Origin: Nelumbo lutea
Taxonomy: Eukaryota > Streptophyta > Magnoliopsida > Proteales > Nelumbonaceae
NCBI GenBank assembly: GCA_022828595.1
Contig: JAKGHH010000004.1
Span: 21,956,372 to 22,020,371, forward strand
Direction of reading: 5' to 3'
DNA: 64,000 bases
Shown here: positions 10,501-25,500 of the stretch, piece after piece
Layout: each line of letters opens with the position of its first letter
How positions within the stretch are numbered: position 1 is the stretch's first letter
Translations under genes and position numbers: made by a program
Notes under the pieces: model-generated
Seen by the model: only the letters and a program-made list of their open reading frames with translations
What the model was told of the DNA's origin: nothing
Database searches by the model: none

Positions 10501-13500
10501 CCAGCCCACTAGAAATAAGAAATGGAGAAATGGCCTTTAAAATTTCTCCACTAATATCATTTTCCAATACTGGAACAATGCTTTGAATCACTTGCAAACC
10601 TTCCATGCACTCTTCTGCGGTAAAACATATTAAGTTTGATAAATTTATAGATTAAAAAGTGATCCCTACTAGTAATCTCAGAACTCATTCTTACCTGTTT
10701 TCCGAGCTTTTTCTGCTAAGAAGGGAAGTAAAATATCAACAAACTTCCTTGCCAACGAAGGATCTTTTACATATTTTGATAACAGTTTGAATATCACCAG
10801 CTCCCGCTTTTCAGGCCACTTGACCAATTTTCTAGTATATCAACAAAGATTAGTCATTAAACAGCAAGCTCAAGCACATAACTAGAGAAGTGGATCCAGT
10901 AACAAGAGCAATACACCTACCCCTAATGAGATGGGAACCATTGTGCAGATAAGAATGTAATTTGACTATAATTCAAGACGTGGCAACCATATTAACAGAT
11001 TCACATATTCGAGAACAGATTTTCAACAAGGCTAAGGATCTTTTTTTATCAGTAACAGAACATTTTTATTGATCAGTTAAGGATGAACACACTATAACAG
11101 CGAAAGGGGCAAGCCTTGGATAAGCCCTACAAAGCTCTCATATTAAAAGATCCTTTAAGGAAACCACACCTCAAAACACATGTTGTCTTGTTGCTTCCGG
11201 TTTAGCTAGCCCATCTGTAATGCAATCAGCAGATCTGTACACCCAACCAGCCTTGCCTCCCAACCCTTGCAATAGGAACCTAGCCTCCCTCAAGGAGTTT
11301 CTATATTTACAGGTTCCTCCTTTTCGGTTTGTAACCAGTTTATTACAACCTTTGAATCCCTTTTGTAGAGAACACTGATGTGGGCCCCACGGCTGTAGTC
11401 CCCACTGTGTTCGTATGACAGCACATGTAATCTTTGTTAGTTATATCAGTGTTAGTTGGTAGTTATTTCAGACAGCTTGTTATTTCAGCTTATTATTATT
11501 TTATTTGCCATGTAAGCATTAAGGGCAATTCTGCCTTTTTTCTACAATTAGTGAACATAACATATAAATATTAAGAGTGGGGCAGCAGATTTAATTTATC
11601 TGTCCCTCTCCTTTCTAAACCCTTGTGTACTTCTGCTTCTCCTCCTTTTCTCCTTTTCTTCTTCTTCTTTTCTCCATCCGAAACCTTTTTGGATTCAAGA
11701 CTGACTGTAGTCTTGATCGACTATTCTCACGGCAGTGTATCTGGGGTGATGCTATTCTCATGGTAGTGTATCTTATTAATCGGGTTCCCTCACGGGTTCT
11801 TGACATGAACCCTCCGTTTACCCTTCTATACCCAGATGAGGAATTATTTACTGTTCCCCTTAAAACCTTTGGTTGCACCTACTTTGTTCAAAAGGGTTAT
11901 TGCTGCTATGAACCTATTTCCGGGAGAAGATTTGTCTCGATGGATGTTACTTTCTTTGAGGAGGTACCCTATTACCCTAGGGTTTCTCCTCAAGGGGAGA
12001 GTAGTGAGAATTTGGGCCTTTTTCCTCGGGGGGAGAGCAGTGAGAGAGGAGTTAACTCATATGAGGTTCCTTTACCCATTCCATTGAGTAATGAGGGCTG
12101 TAATGGGGAGGGTTGTTAGAGGTGTCAGGAGTTGAAAGTTTATCATAGGAGGTGGAGGCAGGTTGATTTCAGTCATTAGCAGTCCAGGCCAGCCCCAGTT
12201 CCTTCTGCGGATCAAAATCCACATACTACAATCCCCTTATCAGATCCAGTTCTCACTGAGATACCTTCCACTGTTGCTACTTCCCTTCCTTCGAATGATC
12301 TTGACCTCCCCATTGCAGTCCATAAAGGGAAACGACATTGCACCACATCCACAGCTCACTGCATTTCCTAGTTTTTGTCCTATGATCGCCTGTCTCCCTC
12401 TTACAGGTCCTTTCTTACTTCCATTACTGATATTCCTATCCCCAGAACAGTGCAAGAAGCATTGTCAGTTCCTGAGTGGAAAGATGCAATGAAGGTTGAA
12501 ATGGATGCCCTTTTGAGAAATAATACTTGGGAGCTAGTTGACCAACCCAAAGGAAAGAAACCGATTGGATGTAGATGGGTATTTACTATGAAACATAATG
12601 TTGATGGTTCCATTAAAAGTATAAAGCCCGATTGGTTGCAAAAGGATTTACTCAGACTTATAGTATAGACTACTTGGAGACTTTTGCCCCAGTAGCAAAG
12701 ATGACTACTATTTGAGTTCTATTAGCCCTTGCAGCAAGTTATTCTTGGCCTTTATTCCAGATGGATGTTAAAAATGCATTTCTGAATGGAGACTTACAGG
12801 AAGAAGTCTACATGCAATTACCCCCTGGATTTTATGATGCAAAGACAAGTAAGAAGGTTTGCCGACTGAATAAAGCATTGTATGGACTAAAGCAGTCCCC
12901 CAGAGCTTGGTTTGATAGATTCAAACTATCCCTTGGAAAATTCGGCTATGTACAGGCCCAGTCAGACCATACATTGTTCGTTAAAAGAGTGAACACTTCT
13001 TTAACCTTGCTTGTTGTATATGTGGATGATATTGTAGTGACAGGGAATGATAATAGTGGGATTGAGTCCCTCAAATGACTCCTTCATCACATGAAGGTAG
13101 ACGTCTAATCAGATGTTGATTGGGCTGGGAGTGCTGATGACAGGTCTACCACTGGATATTGTGCCTTTGTAGGAGGTAACCTTGTCTCTTGGAGGAGTAA
13201 AAAACAAAGTGTTGTTTCTCGCTCTAGTGCTGAAGCTGAATACAGATCAATAGCTAATGGAGTGGCTGAAATCCTATGGCTGAAATCACTACTTGAAGAG
13301 TTGGGTATTGATTATGAGAAGCCCTTGATGTTGTATTGTGATAATCAAGCAGCTATTAATATAGCTCACAATCCGGTGCAGCATGACAAAACTAAACACA
13401 TCAAAGTTGATCGACATTTTGTCAGAGAAAGGGTCTCATCTCAAGAAGTGTGTCTCCCATATATCACCTCCAACATGCAGCTCGCAAACCTTCTCACCAA

Positions 13501-16500
13501 GGCTGTTCCAAGGAAGAAGTTAGAGGCATACCTATGCAAGTTGGGAATGACATATATATTCCCAACTTGAGGGGGAGTATAGAGAACACTGATGTGAGCC
13601 CCACAGCTGTGGTCCCCACTGTGTTCGTATGACAGCACATGTAATCTTTGTTAGTTATATCAGTGTTAGTTGGTAGTTATTTCAGACAGCTTGTTATTTC
13701 AGCTTATTATTGTTTTATTTGCCATGTAAGCATTAAGGGAAATTCTGCCTTTTTTCTACAATTAGTGAACATAACATATAAATATTAAGAGTGGGGCGGC
13801 AGATATAATCTATCTGTCCCTCTCCTTTCTAAACCCTTGTGTACTTCTGCTTCTCCTCCTTTTCTCCTTCTTTTCTTCTTCTTCTTTTCTCCATCCGAAA
13901 CCTTTTTGGATTCAAGAATGACTGTAGTCTTGATCGACTACTAATAATTAAGTTCCTATAGTTCAATTGCTTGGCTTTAAGAAGCCCATACAGCACTGAT
14001 TGTAATTCAGCCCTTGTAGAATCCCCAGTTCCGACTGGACCTCGAATTAGGCCTTCATTGTTCCTAAAAACTCCTCCCATCCCAGAAAGACCAGGCTTGT
14101 CTAGGCTGCATACATCAAATTTGAACTTGACATCTGAGAGTCTTAAGTATTCTTGAGCAAAGAAATAGAAAAAGCTATTTCTGTATTCTCAGCCAAGAAT
14201 TATACATGATTTAAGATTAAAAAAAAGTCCATTAAGATCAAATACTATTTAATTTGAGAACAATCATATTCATTATCAATCAAACTCATCATTTAGATAA
14301 GCAGCATAAATTCACAACCAATCACCAGTTCACCACCAACTAACACAAGAAAGAAGCGTTGGAATCATGGTATCACAAGGACAAACCTTGCAGTCTTGTT
14401 GTGGCGATGGAAATGACAGTGCAAACTACAAATGAGTGCCTCGAGGCTTGGGAGTAGAACTCTTTCTACAGCATTATCTTCATGATGATCTAAATCATTA
14501 TTGAGATTCAGGAGGTTCTCAATGAAACCAAGAACATATGATACAACAGCATCGGTTGCTGTCTGCACAGTTAGAATTGAAAATATAGAAGAAACTACAG
14601 TTTTGTCTCTACACAAGAAGGAGATTAGCGCTTGGCTTTTACTCATTGCAAAAAAGCATGAGAACAGTGAACTTGGTCTTTCGCTGCTAGAACCACCCTG
14701 CTTGAAACTGTCAATCAAAGGCTTTGCTGATATAAAGAACAAATCCCAGAATTCACCACCAAAATCATGACTTTCATACTTATTCAGAGTGAAAGATATG
14801 ATCTTCAGGCACAAAGATCTCAATTCCTTTAACTGCTTCACAGTTGTATTAGACTGCAAAATATCACAGATCAAAGTTAACAATCATACAAACCCATAAA
14901 AAAAATAGCAATTATACAATGTGATACTTTGACAAAACAGGTGGTAAACAGAACTATGTTGTATCGGGGGATCGCTTCTCAGGAGGGAGGAATGTAATAT
15001 ACAGCATATGATAGGTAGCAGAGGCTAACATGTCAGAAGGGGGTGATGTGTTAGGGACAAAACCCACTCTTGTACAGCATTCTTTTATCACTTGATAAAT
15101 GCATTGCTTGTTAGCAATGACAAAAAATATTGTACAATTCCATACTATACTTGTGACAATCAGAAGAAAAGAATCAGCAATGTTCCAAAAGCATATTTGG
15201 CATTCTATTTGCTGTTAAATGGCAATTCTCATCTGAAGCACATCCAACATTTCAGACAAGTGGCAAACACCTTCTAGGATCTTCGTGATAGAACAAGGTG
15301 TACTCATGATTACACATCAAACAGCGACTACAAACTTGGGAACAAAATGCAGCCAAGGTGTACCAACAACTTCCCTTAATCGAATGGGTTCTATGTTGTG
15401 ATTGTTGCCAGCATTAAAACAGAGAAATTCCATCACATCTGAACACAGCTGGAAGGTAGTTGTGGTGTAAGTTTTTATGAATCTGATGCCCTAACTTATT
15501 GATTGCTTTTTTTCTTATTGGTACCTATCATTTTTATTAATTCATAATAATATAGAATGCGGCGCTCAATGAGTACAAATAGGCCCAAAATAGTAGCTCC
15601 CAAGATACCCCTTGCTATGTTAAAGTATCTGCCAGAGCATTTGCAGATCAGTTAACCAACCTAAATGTGACCTCAGCCTCTCTTGCTAGCTTTCTAATTT
15701 CCCTCATTACCTGTCTGAACATCCAAGGTCCCTAGGTGATTGGATATGATCGAAAGATAGGTATATCTTGTCGTTCATCTTATATAGAGACTGTATAGGT
15801 AGAAATAATTATAGTTGATGAATCTCATACTCCTATATCTGCTAAGAGTGAAAGTTAAGCTAAGTAATGAAATCTCACTTGAGTACACTCTCCATGTTCA
15901 TAATTTTCTGAGTTACCATAAATATAAATAAATAAGTTGCCATGTGATCTTCCATCCTAGGTTTTTTCTCTTTCTAGACCCAAGCATTGGGAGGATGATA
16001 GGAAGTGGCTATAAAACTAATACAGTATACCTTCTAAATGAAACACCAAGACAGTTTGTAGTCTCAGTCATGTCTCTTTTCTTTTCTTTTCTTTTTCTTT
16101 TAAGTATATGCTTCCAAATCTTTCCAGTCTTTGTCAACCTTGAGTCTACGATGTAAAGTGTATCAATTCTCAAAGAATTGTATAACAACTTTTTAGGTAA
16201 TAAAAGAAATTCTGTTCCATTTCATCTTGTGCATATTGATGTTTGAGGACTTTATTCTATTCCAAATATGGGTGGATATAGAAATTTCATTCTGTTTATC
16301 ATAGTTTTCAAAGCGTCAAGGCGAGGCTAGGCGACTAGGGGTGCCTTGTTGCCTAGTCACCAAGGCGATGGATTTTTTTATGTCAAAAACATAGATCCTA
16401 GGGTAGTTCCCTAGGTACCATAACCATATTTCTTTAATGATTATTTATGATTTTCATAAGAAAAGTATAAATTTCATATTAAAGTATAGAAAATCAGCAT

Positions 16501-19500
16501 ATTCATGAGAAGAAAAGGAAGAATGAAAATAAAATTCAAAAATATAGGGGTTGAACCCTTATTTTTGTTAAAGGAAAAGAAGAAAATAAAAAGTATTGGT
16601 AGTAGTAGTAGTAGTAGTAGTAGTAGAAGAAGAAGTAGAAGAAGTAGAAGAAGAATATATTGGAAGAGGAAAATGTCTGATTAGATAAAATTTTAAGTTC
16701 TTCCTTACTTATTGGTTCAGATTTTTAAGTCTTTGAGGGTTCAATACAGCATTTAGCAATGTTTGTGTTGATTAAACCCTAATAAATAAGAAAATAATAG
16801 AAAGAAATTAGTATATAAACACACAAAATGATTATTTTAGTTTAATAATGTCTATTTTATAAATATAATCTCAAAAAAGAATGAATAAAAAAGCATTTTA
16901 TAGTATGAAGTAGAAAACTGCTTGGCGATTAGGCGAGGTGAGCCTCAAAGGGCGCCTTGACGACTATGCTGTTTATATATGGCTTTATCTTCTTAATACT
17001 GGAGAGGAAGTACCACAAGTCATAAAATATTTATAATATGGTAGATGCTCAATATAAATCATCATCACCTAAGCCTTTTCCCAACTATATGGGGTTGGCT
17101 AAATGAATACTGTTTCACCATTTCATTCTGTTTAGTGTCATATCCAACTACTTCAATCAATGTCCTTTTTTGTCTGCCTCTATCCCTTCTATCCCCTTCA
17201 AGTTGCAACAGACTACTTCTTATGGGTGCTGTAGTTGGCCTTTTGAGAAGTTAACATTATTTTTTGAAAGAAGAAGGAGTACTTCATTAGAACTTATATG
17301 CCCCCACAACCCGAACAAAAAAAAGACCAGAAAAGATGGATCAACACATTGTAGAGTTGGTAAGAGACTTGTTCCATAGTATTCTCAGTTCAGGCAGCAG
17401 TATATTTAATTAACAAGTTACCATCTCTTATGAACCTGTTCTTAATCTTCCCTTGAGAATCTTTGGATGCATTTGTTTTGTCCATGACGCAAGTCCTAGA
17501 GTCAAATTTGATCATAACCACCTCAAATATAAAATTCTTGGGTGTTCCCCTACCTAAAAGGAGAAAACATGTTTCGATCCAATTTTTGGAGAGCATTTTG
17601 TCTCGAAAGATGTTATTTCTTTAAGTCTTAAATATCCTTTCCTCTCATACCCATTTTAAAGGGCAGAGTACAAATCAAGAAAGACCGTTTTCCCATCCAT
17701 TGCATATACCCGTTTCCAAGTCTTATGTTGTTGATCCTGCATCTTCCAATTTTCCGACTACTTTTAAGTCTGCTAGTGTGTCAAGGAAAGATCTGTAGAA
17801 CCTGCAATTTCTTCCAATATTTTATGATCGATACTATTTCTTTTTTTTTTTTTTTGATAAATTTTGATTGATACAATTTCTTCCAATATTCTATAACTTT
17901 TATTAATTTAACAAAATGAGGCTTGACAAAAAAAATAGAAACCCAGCAGATAAGAAATATTACCATAGTTGGATTCTCTGTTGCACTGGTCGTGTCATGA
18001 ACATCCATGTAGGTGCTAGAAAATTTTCCAACTAGACAAGATCCACTGCTTTTTGCACTGTCAAGTCTCAACGTACAGCTTTCCATTACCCGGACAACAA
18101 ACCCCATCAATAGGTTAAGGAAAGGTTTAATGTGCAACTCATCAAAAACTCTGAGGATGTCTTCAATGACATGCAGGAAACCATAAGTCTTCTTCCAAGA
18201 CGAGCTATCTGTATTATCCAGGCTGAAAAAATTTATAAAACCAGATGCTTGAAATTCATCCATGGAAACTCTGCGGCTCCAAAAGAAATTATGAGAACCT
18301 TCGGTTCCAGTAAATTTGGATTGCAATGGTTTTAGAAGCAAGGTGAATAAAAGAGGAAGCTCATCAATATCCATTTGTGCCAAGAAACATAGAACTGCCC
18401 TTCGGTGATGAATACTAGGATTCTGAAAAGGAAAAATACATCATATACACTTCTAGGATCAACATCAAATGATCTAAAAGGAAAACATGAATGGAATTCA
18501 TCTGTAGCAGCTGCAAGAATAGGAGGAGAATTTATAGTCAAATACACAAACAATACCTTCCGTGAGGCCAGTGTCTTTAACTTTCTAATTTTTGGTATCA
18601 ATATCCGGATTACCAAAGGAATCAAATCCATTCTGTGCTGTTCCTGAACAAGAGGGGACTCCTTGGACAAAGTCCATGTTGCAAGCTCTTCCCGTAAACT
18701 TTTCGAAATGATTAGATTTATCAAATGCTGCTCATATGGGACTAAGAAGTCATCTTTCCAATTCAACAAGCAGCCAAGAACCTGCATCTGTATGTTTGCA
18801 TCATTCTCATCAAGGAGCCTGAGAAAACCAAAATTCCACAATTTCATATATTAGAAGCACCAATAAAACAGCTGAAAAGCCGCAAAAAACTTTAGATCTA
18901 TTACAATGGAATGCAAATAAAATTACCAACCTATTGATTAAAATGTCTTTAATAACTTTGCTTAAATATAAAGACTTGGGATTTCGCATCAACTTCAACA
19001 AATTTAACCATTCCTTAAGGACTCCCTTCCATTCTTTGCCTTTACAAGCATATGAGTTGAATGATCCAATACTGCAAGCTCAGGATGGATTTAGAAAAAA
19101 CCAAGGATTTGAGCAATATATTTTAATAAGACAATACGAACTGCATATAATGGAAAACAACACAGAAATAGTGACAAAATAAGAACCAGTTTCCTGTACC
19201 TCTCAAAATCATTGCTAGTGTACCCCAAAAACTTCAAGAACAAAGGAATAAGGTGTCGGGACCGAGACTCTGAAATAGTTGGAATCTTTTGCAATAACTG
19301 AAGCAATAAAGATACTACTGTTGCACATGGTGTACTATCAGAATCGGGAGAAACAAATGAATTGAAGCGCTCCACCAGATCTAATAAGTGAAATCCATAA
19401 TGAAGATCAGATATCTTAAAAATATAATAACCATGCAAATGAATAGTTAAGTTTAGCAACATGAAATAATTAAGTAAAAGTCTTTTGATAGATCAATTCA

Positions 19501-22500
19501 CAGCTTTCTTTATCCTTTTTTCCTAACATGGATGAAAAAGGCATTAAGTTAAAGGAATCCCAATATTACAAAAGCGAGAGGCACAAAAAAGTATAAGGGT
19601 CTTGTAGCATTGAGGTGCAATGCAAGGCATACATCTGGACAAAGGCACAACATTTTGGCAAAAAAAAAACATTAATTCATTAAAAATATGCAACCTGGAT
19701 TAAAAAAAAAAAAACAGACATGGATCATACCAAATTGCTTCAAACACTAAACAATTCAAGCATGTGAAACTCTTATTACATTTGTCTATCCCCTAGTTAC
19801 ATTACTTCAAGTAGATAGTATGATAAACATCTTACATTCCTAATCCTAGGAGGTTGGGGCCCTTATGGAGGCCGAGGACAGCTAGGCCCAGAACCAGAGG
19901 AAAAGACCCCTTCAGGCAAGCCCAAACAAGCACGTACTAGAGTTCAGAGGGAGCATTACCAACATGAATATTTTGCCCATATAAATAAGAATAATGGTAT
20001 TTGTAATTTTGATCACAGCTCATTCTGTTTTAGGGATAGAGTCTTGGAGATCAGAGATTGTAGCACTACTGTTGCTTCTTTGGTAGAAATTGCTATCCAA
20101 GACCCTATCTTGCATCATCTAGGGATTTAAGCAAACAAAAGGTATTTCATTTCGTTAAAAGTTAAGAGAACATTACTAATGCACAAGTACCAATAAAAGG
20201 CAATTCTGAAGCTAATACACAATTATACGGGTGTAAAAGACATAAGAATGTATAAAAAAGTAAAAAATAAAGCAAACTCAAAGAAAGATTGTGCCTGGGT
20301 TGAAGCGCAAAGAGACACAGGCATGGGCCTTTTGAAAGGGGGTCACCTCATGGTCCTCACACCTACGTGCCTAGGTGCACCCGAGGTGCTCCATTTAAAC
20401 ACTGAAGGACCCACATATGAATTCCCCTTTTGAGTAAGTAATTCAAAGTAAAATTAGTTAAGTAAAAGAGTAATGGTGAATTAAACTTCGAAACTAAACT
20501 GTCAAACCTCCAACGACCTAAAACTTTACTCAACACAAACGCATAGACCAGCCATTGCCTAATGTTTTTAAATCCAAGTGTAGAAAAGAAAAATAGACGA
20601 GTCCAAATAAACTCGACAAACCAAGATGTGAATTGTCCATACCACATGATTTGTTGGGGGACCCAGGAGGGGTGCTCCCAAGTTCACTACAGAAAGTGAG
20701 GAACTTTGATTGGCACTGTTCAAGATAACAAACAAATTTATCCCACACAAGCATACAATACTTGTTTATTAGAACCACAAGGCATTCCAATGTTGGTTCC
20801 CATAGATGGCCAAAGCGATTATGAAATATGCCAATAACTCCATTCAGTAAAAGAGGCGCATAAGCTTCAGAGATCCTCCCAGCAGACAGATCCATCTGTA
20901 TTCTAGAAATCAATACAACAATTTTTCTGCTCGTAGAAATTGAAAGTGGAGTTGATTCAATTGAAAGAAGGAGCTGAACAACCTGAAATTTTGGGGAAAT
21001 AACAGATGAAGGTTAGTGAAACAAAAATTAAAAACAAGAAACAGATCAACCAGAAAACAGGGCAACATACGTTATGGCACTGGAGTTCAGCACAGCATAA
21101 CTGTGAACCATCAGTTTTCAATTTCTTTTTGGGAGGTTCATCCATCTTGGATAGCTGAGCATCCAGAAGTTCATAGTGGCACAATATTCTTAGGGTTGAA
21201 AGACGAAGATCCTTCTCTGAATGGCACAAATTCTCAGAAAATAACTTGACAGCATCAATAGCCTTCTCTGCCTTAAGCTCTGGATGATATATTTTATGAC
21301 CTTGATGTTCTTGATATTTAGCACTATCATTAGTGTCATGATAGAATGTTAGTATTTTGTGAAATATGAATAACAAATGAATCAGTACAATTTATTCATT
21401 AAAAAAGTTTTCATAAGATGATGAAATAAAATCCCAGAGTATATCAATTTGGCATACTGATCAGCTTACCCATGAACAGAATCTAAAAAGTCAGCTACAG
21501 AAAACAATATATGTGAGGAACTTTTGTATTGTCTTGCAATACGGAGGAAGTTGCTGGTTTCTGCAAGCTCAGCTGTATTACCCAAAATTAATTTATGATA
21601 GGAAGCTAAACCAGTGCCAATTAAGCTTTGCCAAGTTTGTATAGGAAGACCTGCAATTTTATCTGAAGAAACATGATGTAAATAACCTACCATAAAGCAT
21701 AGAAGATATCTAGATAACCTAAAGACAGTGCAAGAATTACAACGGTCCAGACATAGTTAAGAATCTTCATACATAAACGGATAGATTGAGTTATATCATA
21801 CTTAGCCTAAAATCATGTTCTATCAGCATTACTTGAACTCTACCTCCACTCTTTTGAAGTAGAAAAGTTAGGATGATCTGTTTTGATATAAAAACTGTGA
21901 AAGAAAGAAGGAAAGAAAGAGAAAAGGAAGTTTATGCAGAGAAAGAAAGAGGAGAGATTGAAGAGAATGGCAAAAACCAAAATTAGGTCTGACCACCCCT
22001 TTCATTAGATTATTTTTCCCTTGTAAATTCTTCAACCCATAGTTGTCAAGCCTAGGCGACTAGGCAGTTTTCAAAGAGTGCCACTCCCAAACGCCAAGAA
22101 AAAATATATTAGGCGCATGCTTAGGGGACCAAAACACAGATATAATAAATAATATTTATTAAAAGAAAATAAATATAAATATATAATATTGTATTGGTTG
22201 GTTTTAGTTTTTATAATAGGAACTGTTGCATGTTATCATGTTTTTGTTGTGAGGAAAATAAAAACAAAATAATCTTTGAGGTTTTCACTTTGACAAAAGA
22301 ATCAACTGAGGAAGAGGAGAGAACAACAGCCCTCCATTGTTCCTACACAGTCCTCTAAGTCATGGTGAGTTAATCAGTTTCCTCCTTTGTTTTGTTCTCT
22401 TTTCCCACTGATTTAAAACAGTGGTTACACCCCATTATTCTACTCTTCCTCTTCCTTTTTGTTGAACTAAAACAGGGGCTCCACCCCATTCTTATTTCCT

Positions 22501-25500
22501 GGTTTTAATCATATTATCGGACTAAACAGGGGCTCCACCACCTTCTTTTGTTCTTAAATTTCTTGCATGTTTTCAGCTTTTTTTCCCTCATTATTAGTGT
22601 CTGAAACAGGGGAGGAACAGGGGCTACGCCCCATACTTTTTTTCTTCATTTTCTCCTTTTGTTTTAGTAATTGTTCTCATCAAGCAACACTGCAACAAAC
22701 AAAAGCACAAAAGTATGTGCAGAATACATAAAACCAAAAAACCTAGTTCAGAAGGGGTAGAAACCCAATGGCTTCTTATTTTAAAATTCCATTGCCTAGG
22801 CAAGGGCTAGGCACCTGGACGCTAGGCACCTGGACGCCCCATGGTCGCCTAGCCTCGCCTTGGCCCTTGAAAACTATGCTTCAACCTCTGCCTCCTCTTT
22901 TTCTTTGTTTTCAGCAACCACAATAGAACTGTAACTTTCCCTCACTAGGAGTTTCGTTTTTTTAATCCCATAAGGACTGTCCAAAATCCCAGCTGCACTA
23001 GGATCATTGGATTCCTTGCATCCTTTGTTCATGGCTTAATGACTGGGCTTGCTCTTGAAATTACTTCCGTAAACTACATACATTTGAGGAATTGTTTCAT
23101 TCTGATTTTTATTTACTTGTTTGAAATTTGGTAAGGTTCTATTGAAGAATGGCGTTTTCTTTTGGGTTTTGCTGTTGAAGAGATAACAGTCGAAGAATAC
23201 CAAAAAGAAGGAAAGAAACGATTTTGGCATTGTGAGTAGGTCATCTTTGTTGTCAGAAGATCTACAACTGCATTTTCTCCAATTGAAATAAGTGTGCCAC
23301 GGTTACAGATGGTGTGGTTGGTCAAACATGCATGCTTATTACAACACATTCTCCATTGTGAATTTTGAATTTAACATCTTTTTTGTTTGATTCCAAAAAA
23401 AAACATTTTACCTATAAAATGAAAAGCCTCCATTTTCTTCCTTTTTCATTGTTTGGCCACATCAACCTTTTTTTCCATTCCATTCTGTTTAGTGCCATAA
23501 ACATTATTAAATTATGAATGCCTAAATCATTTCTTACTACTTAAACCTATGTCCTTTCCAGTCCTTCTAGCCCCTTCAACAGTTCATTTGATGGATACTC
23601 TTTTTTTTATTGATAATAGTTTATCTTTATTAATATCAAGAGAGAATTGATGCATAAAAGTATGCTACATACTCATATTGTTGATCAGATCAGATGCATC
23701 TATTATATTTTATGATAAAGCATATAATCAGAACTGTCAAACTCACCTGCTCCAGTTCTCAAAAGTTGATCAAGTGCATTTACCAAATCCATTATTAAGG
23801 ACGATTCTGCTTGGGTACCAGTAATATGAGGGTAGCAACTCAGAGTTCCCCAGAGCAAAGCCAACTTAGACTCATGGAAATGAATATTTAGTGAATTCCT
23901 ATTAGCGAGATCATTTATCTCCCTTACCCAGTGGCATATATCCTTCTGGAATAAATTGCACATCTTTGAAGTCACCTCTCCAGATGTTCCATGCAAGTGG
24001 TCAGACAGTTGCATTTTCACTTGCACTCTTTCAAAAAATATCAGGATCAAATACATGACTTCCTTTGGTGAAGCTTCAACCATGTCACTCAATGCACTGA
24101 AAGTTCAATTAAAAATAACCAAAATAGGTATTGACAAACTGACCAAGACAAAAATAAATAAAAAATCATTAGAAGAATCAGGGCAACAACAACAGTGATG
24201 TTGGTTTTACCTTAATATATGACTTCTAAAGACATATGCCAGAAATGGATCCTTTCCCAGTAATTCTTTGATAAAATTTAGCAAACTGAAAAAGGTCAAC
24301 CATGAAAAAATGTTACAAAAGATGTTAATATATCAATACAATTAACCCTTTGACCAAACCATTGTCTCAAGATATGACTTCTAAAGACATATGCCACAGA
24401 AGGATCCTTTCCGAACTAAAAAAGGTCAACCATGTAACACTGGGAAAATAGATGCTAATATACCAAAACAATTTTTTTTATGAATGATAATAAATTTATT
24501 AATTCATAAGCAGATTTAGAGTGAGTTCATACAACATCCCAGGGAGAAGCGCGAACTGCAGCCCCTCCTTGAATCTTACAAGCAAACTAGGAAAGAAAAG
24601 CAAGAATCACAACTGAGCCCAAAACATTTCTTCCTTATTTACCCCTTGCTTAGCTAACACATCTAACAAAGTATTTGTTGATCTCCCCACCCACTGTTAG
24701 TGACCAACATATTCCTTGTCAACCAACTAAAATTCTTCACTTCATTCTTGTAACGCCACATAGCCTCTTCAGGATTTTTCAACCAACCCACCACCACTTT
24801 GGAATCTCCCTCAATTGTTAGGTGTTGTACCCCCATCCGGTTTGCAAGTTGCACCCTTTGTACAGCAGCTAATAGTTTTGCCCTGATGTAGTCCCCAATT
24901 CCAAAGGGACCTGAGTAGAGCAACAAAATCTCTCCCTTCTCATTTCTCAAAGCACCCCCCATTCCAGATAATCCTGGATTACCCATGCTACTTCCATCAA
25001 AGTTCAACTTCAGTGAGCCTTCGAATGGAGGAGACCAGCTTGTAATCGATTTGTCCTTTAGGGATGAACACCTCGCTACTGTTGATCAATTTCTCCAAAG
25101 GTCATTAAAGGAGAATTGATGAAAGATTTCCAAGGTCTTTAGCCAAGGTATTGCCCTATTCAGCACACAGTCTTTCAATTCCTGACTGCACCATTCCTTT
25201 TCTTGAAAAACTCTAGCATTCCCTTCTTCCCAAAGAGTCCAAATCAAGGCAGCACGAGCACATCTCCACATAATTCACCCTATTTTTGTAGGCCAATAAA
25301 AGGTAGAATGGTTGAAGAGCATGTGAACTTCTGTTGGTAAACTCCAATTACTCTAAAACAACAAAAGTAGCCAAGCCCAAAGGTCTGCAGAAAAGGGACA
25401 AGAGATTTATAGGTGATAATAATCCTCACCGTGAGCTCTACAGAGGATACACCAATTAGGAGAAATACAGAGGAAAGGTCTTCTCTTTTGTAGGTTATCT

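Larger units (their letters stand above)
11364..13940 (+). mobile_element. Copia LTR retrotransposon, internal-deletion derivative
   Basis: The long terminal repeats at 11364-11723 and 13578-13940 are near-identical. The right LTR starts TATAGAG instead of TGTAGAG and is preceded by the polypurine tract GAGGGGGAG. No tRNA primer-binding site follows the left LTR. The interior starts inside integrase ([17 protein letters not shown]), then broken reverse transcriptase and RNase H; gag, protease and most of integrase are missing. No target duplication is evident. Confidence 0.85.
11041..14150 (-). mobile_element. LINE 3' relic (RNase H) split by a Copia element
   Basis: On the minus strand 13945-14100 reads [20 protein letters not shown] and [19 protein letters not shown]. 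The continuation across the Copia insertion (below 11364) reads [14 protein letters not shown] and then a 3' UTR ending in an A-tail at about 11041. Together they form one RNase H domain cut by the insertion. Confidence 0.7.

Noticed and set aside
15944..16156. 70-codon plus ORF
   Set aside because: Low-complexity hydrophobic product with no similarity; expected by chance in AT-rich intron.
21295..21312. Alternative acceptors for UTP20 exon 10 at 21309 or 21300
   Set aside because: Exon 9 ends with two bases (GG) before GTAAGC, so the next exon must start with one base. Only 21323 satisfies this.
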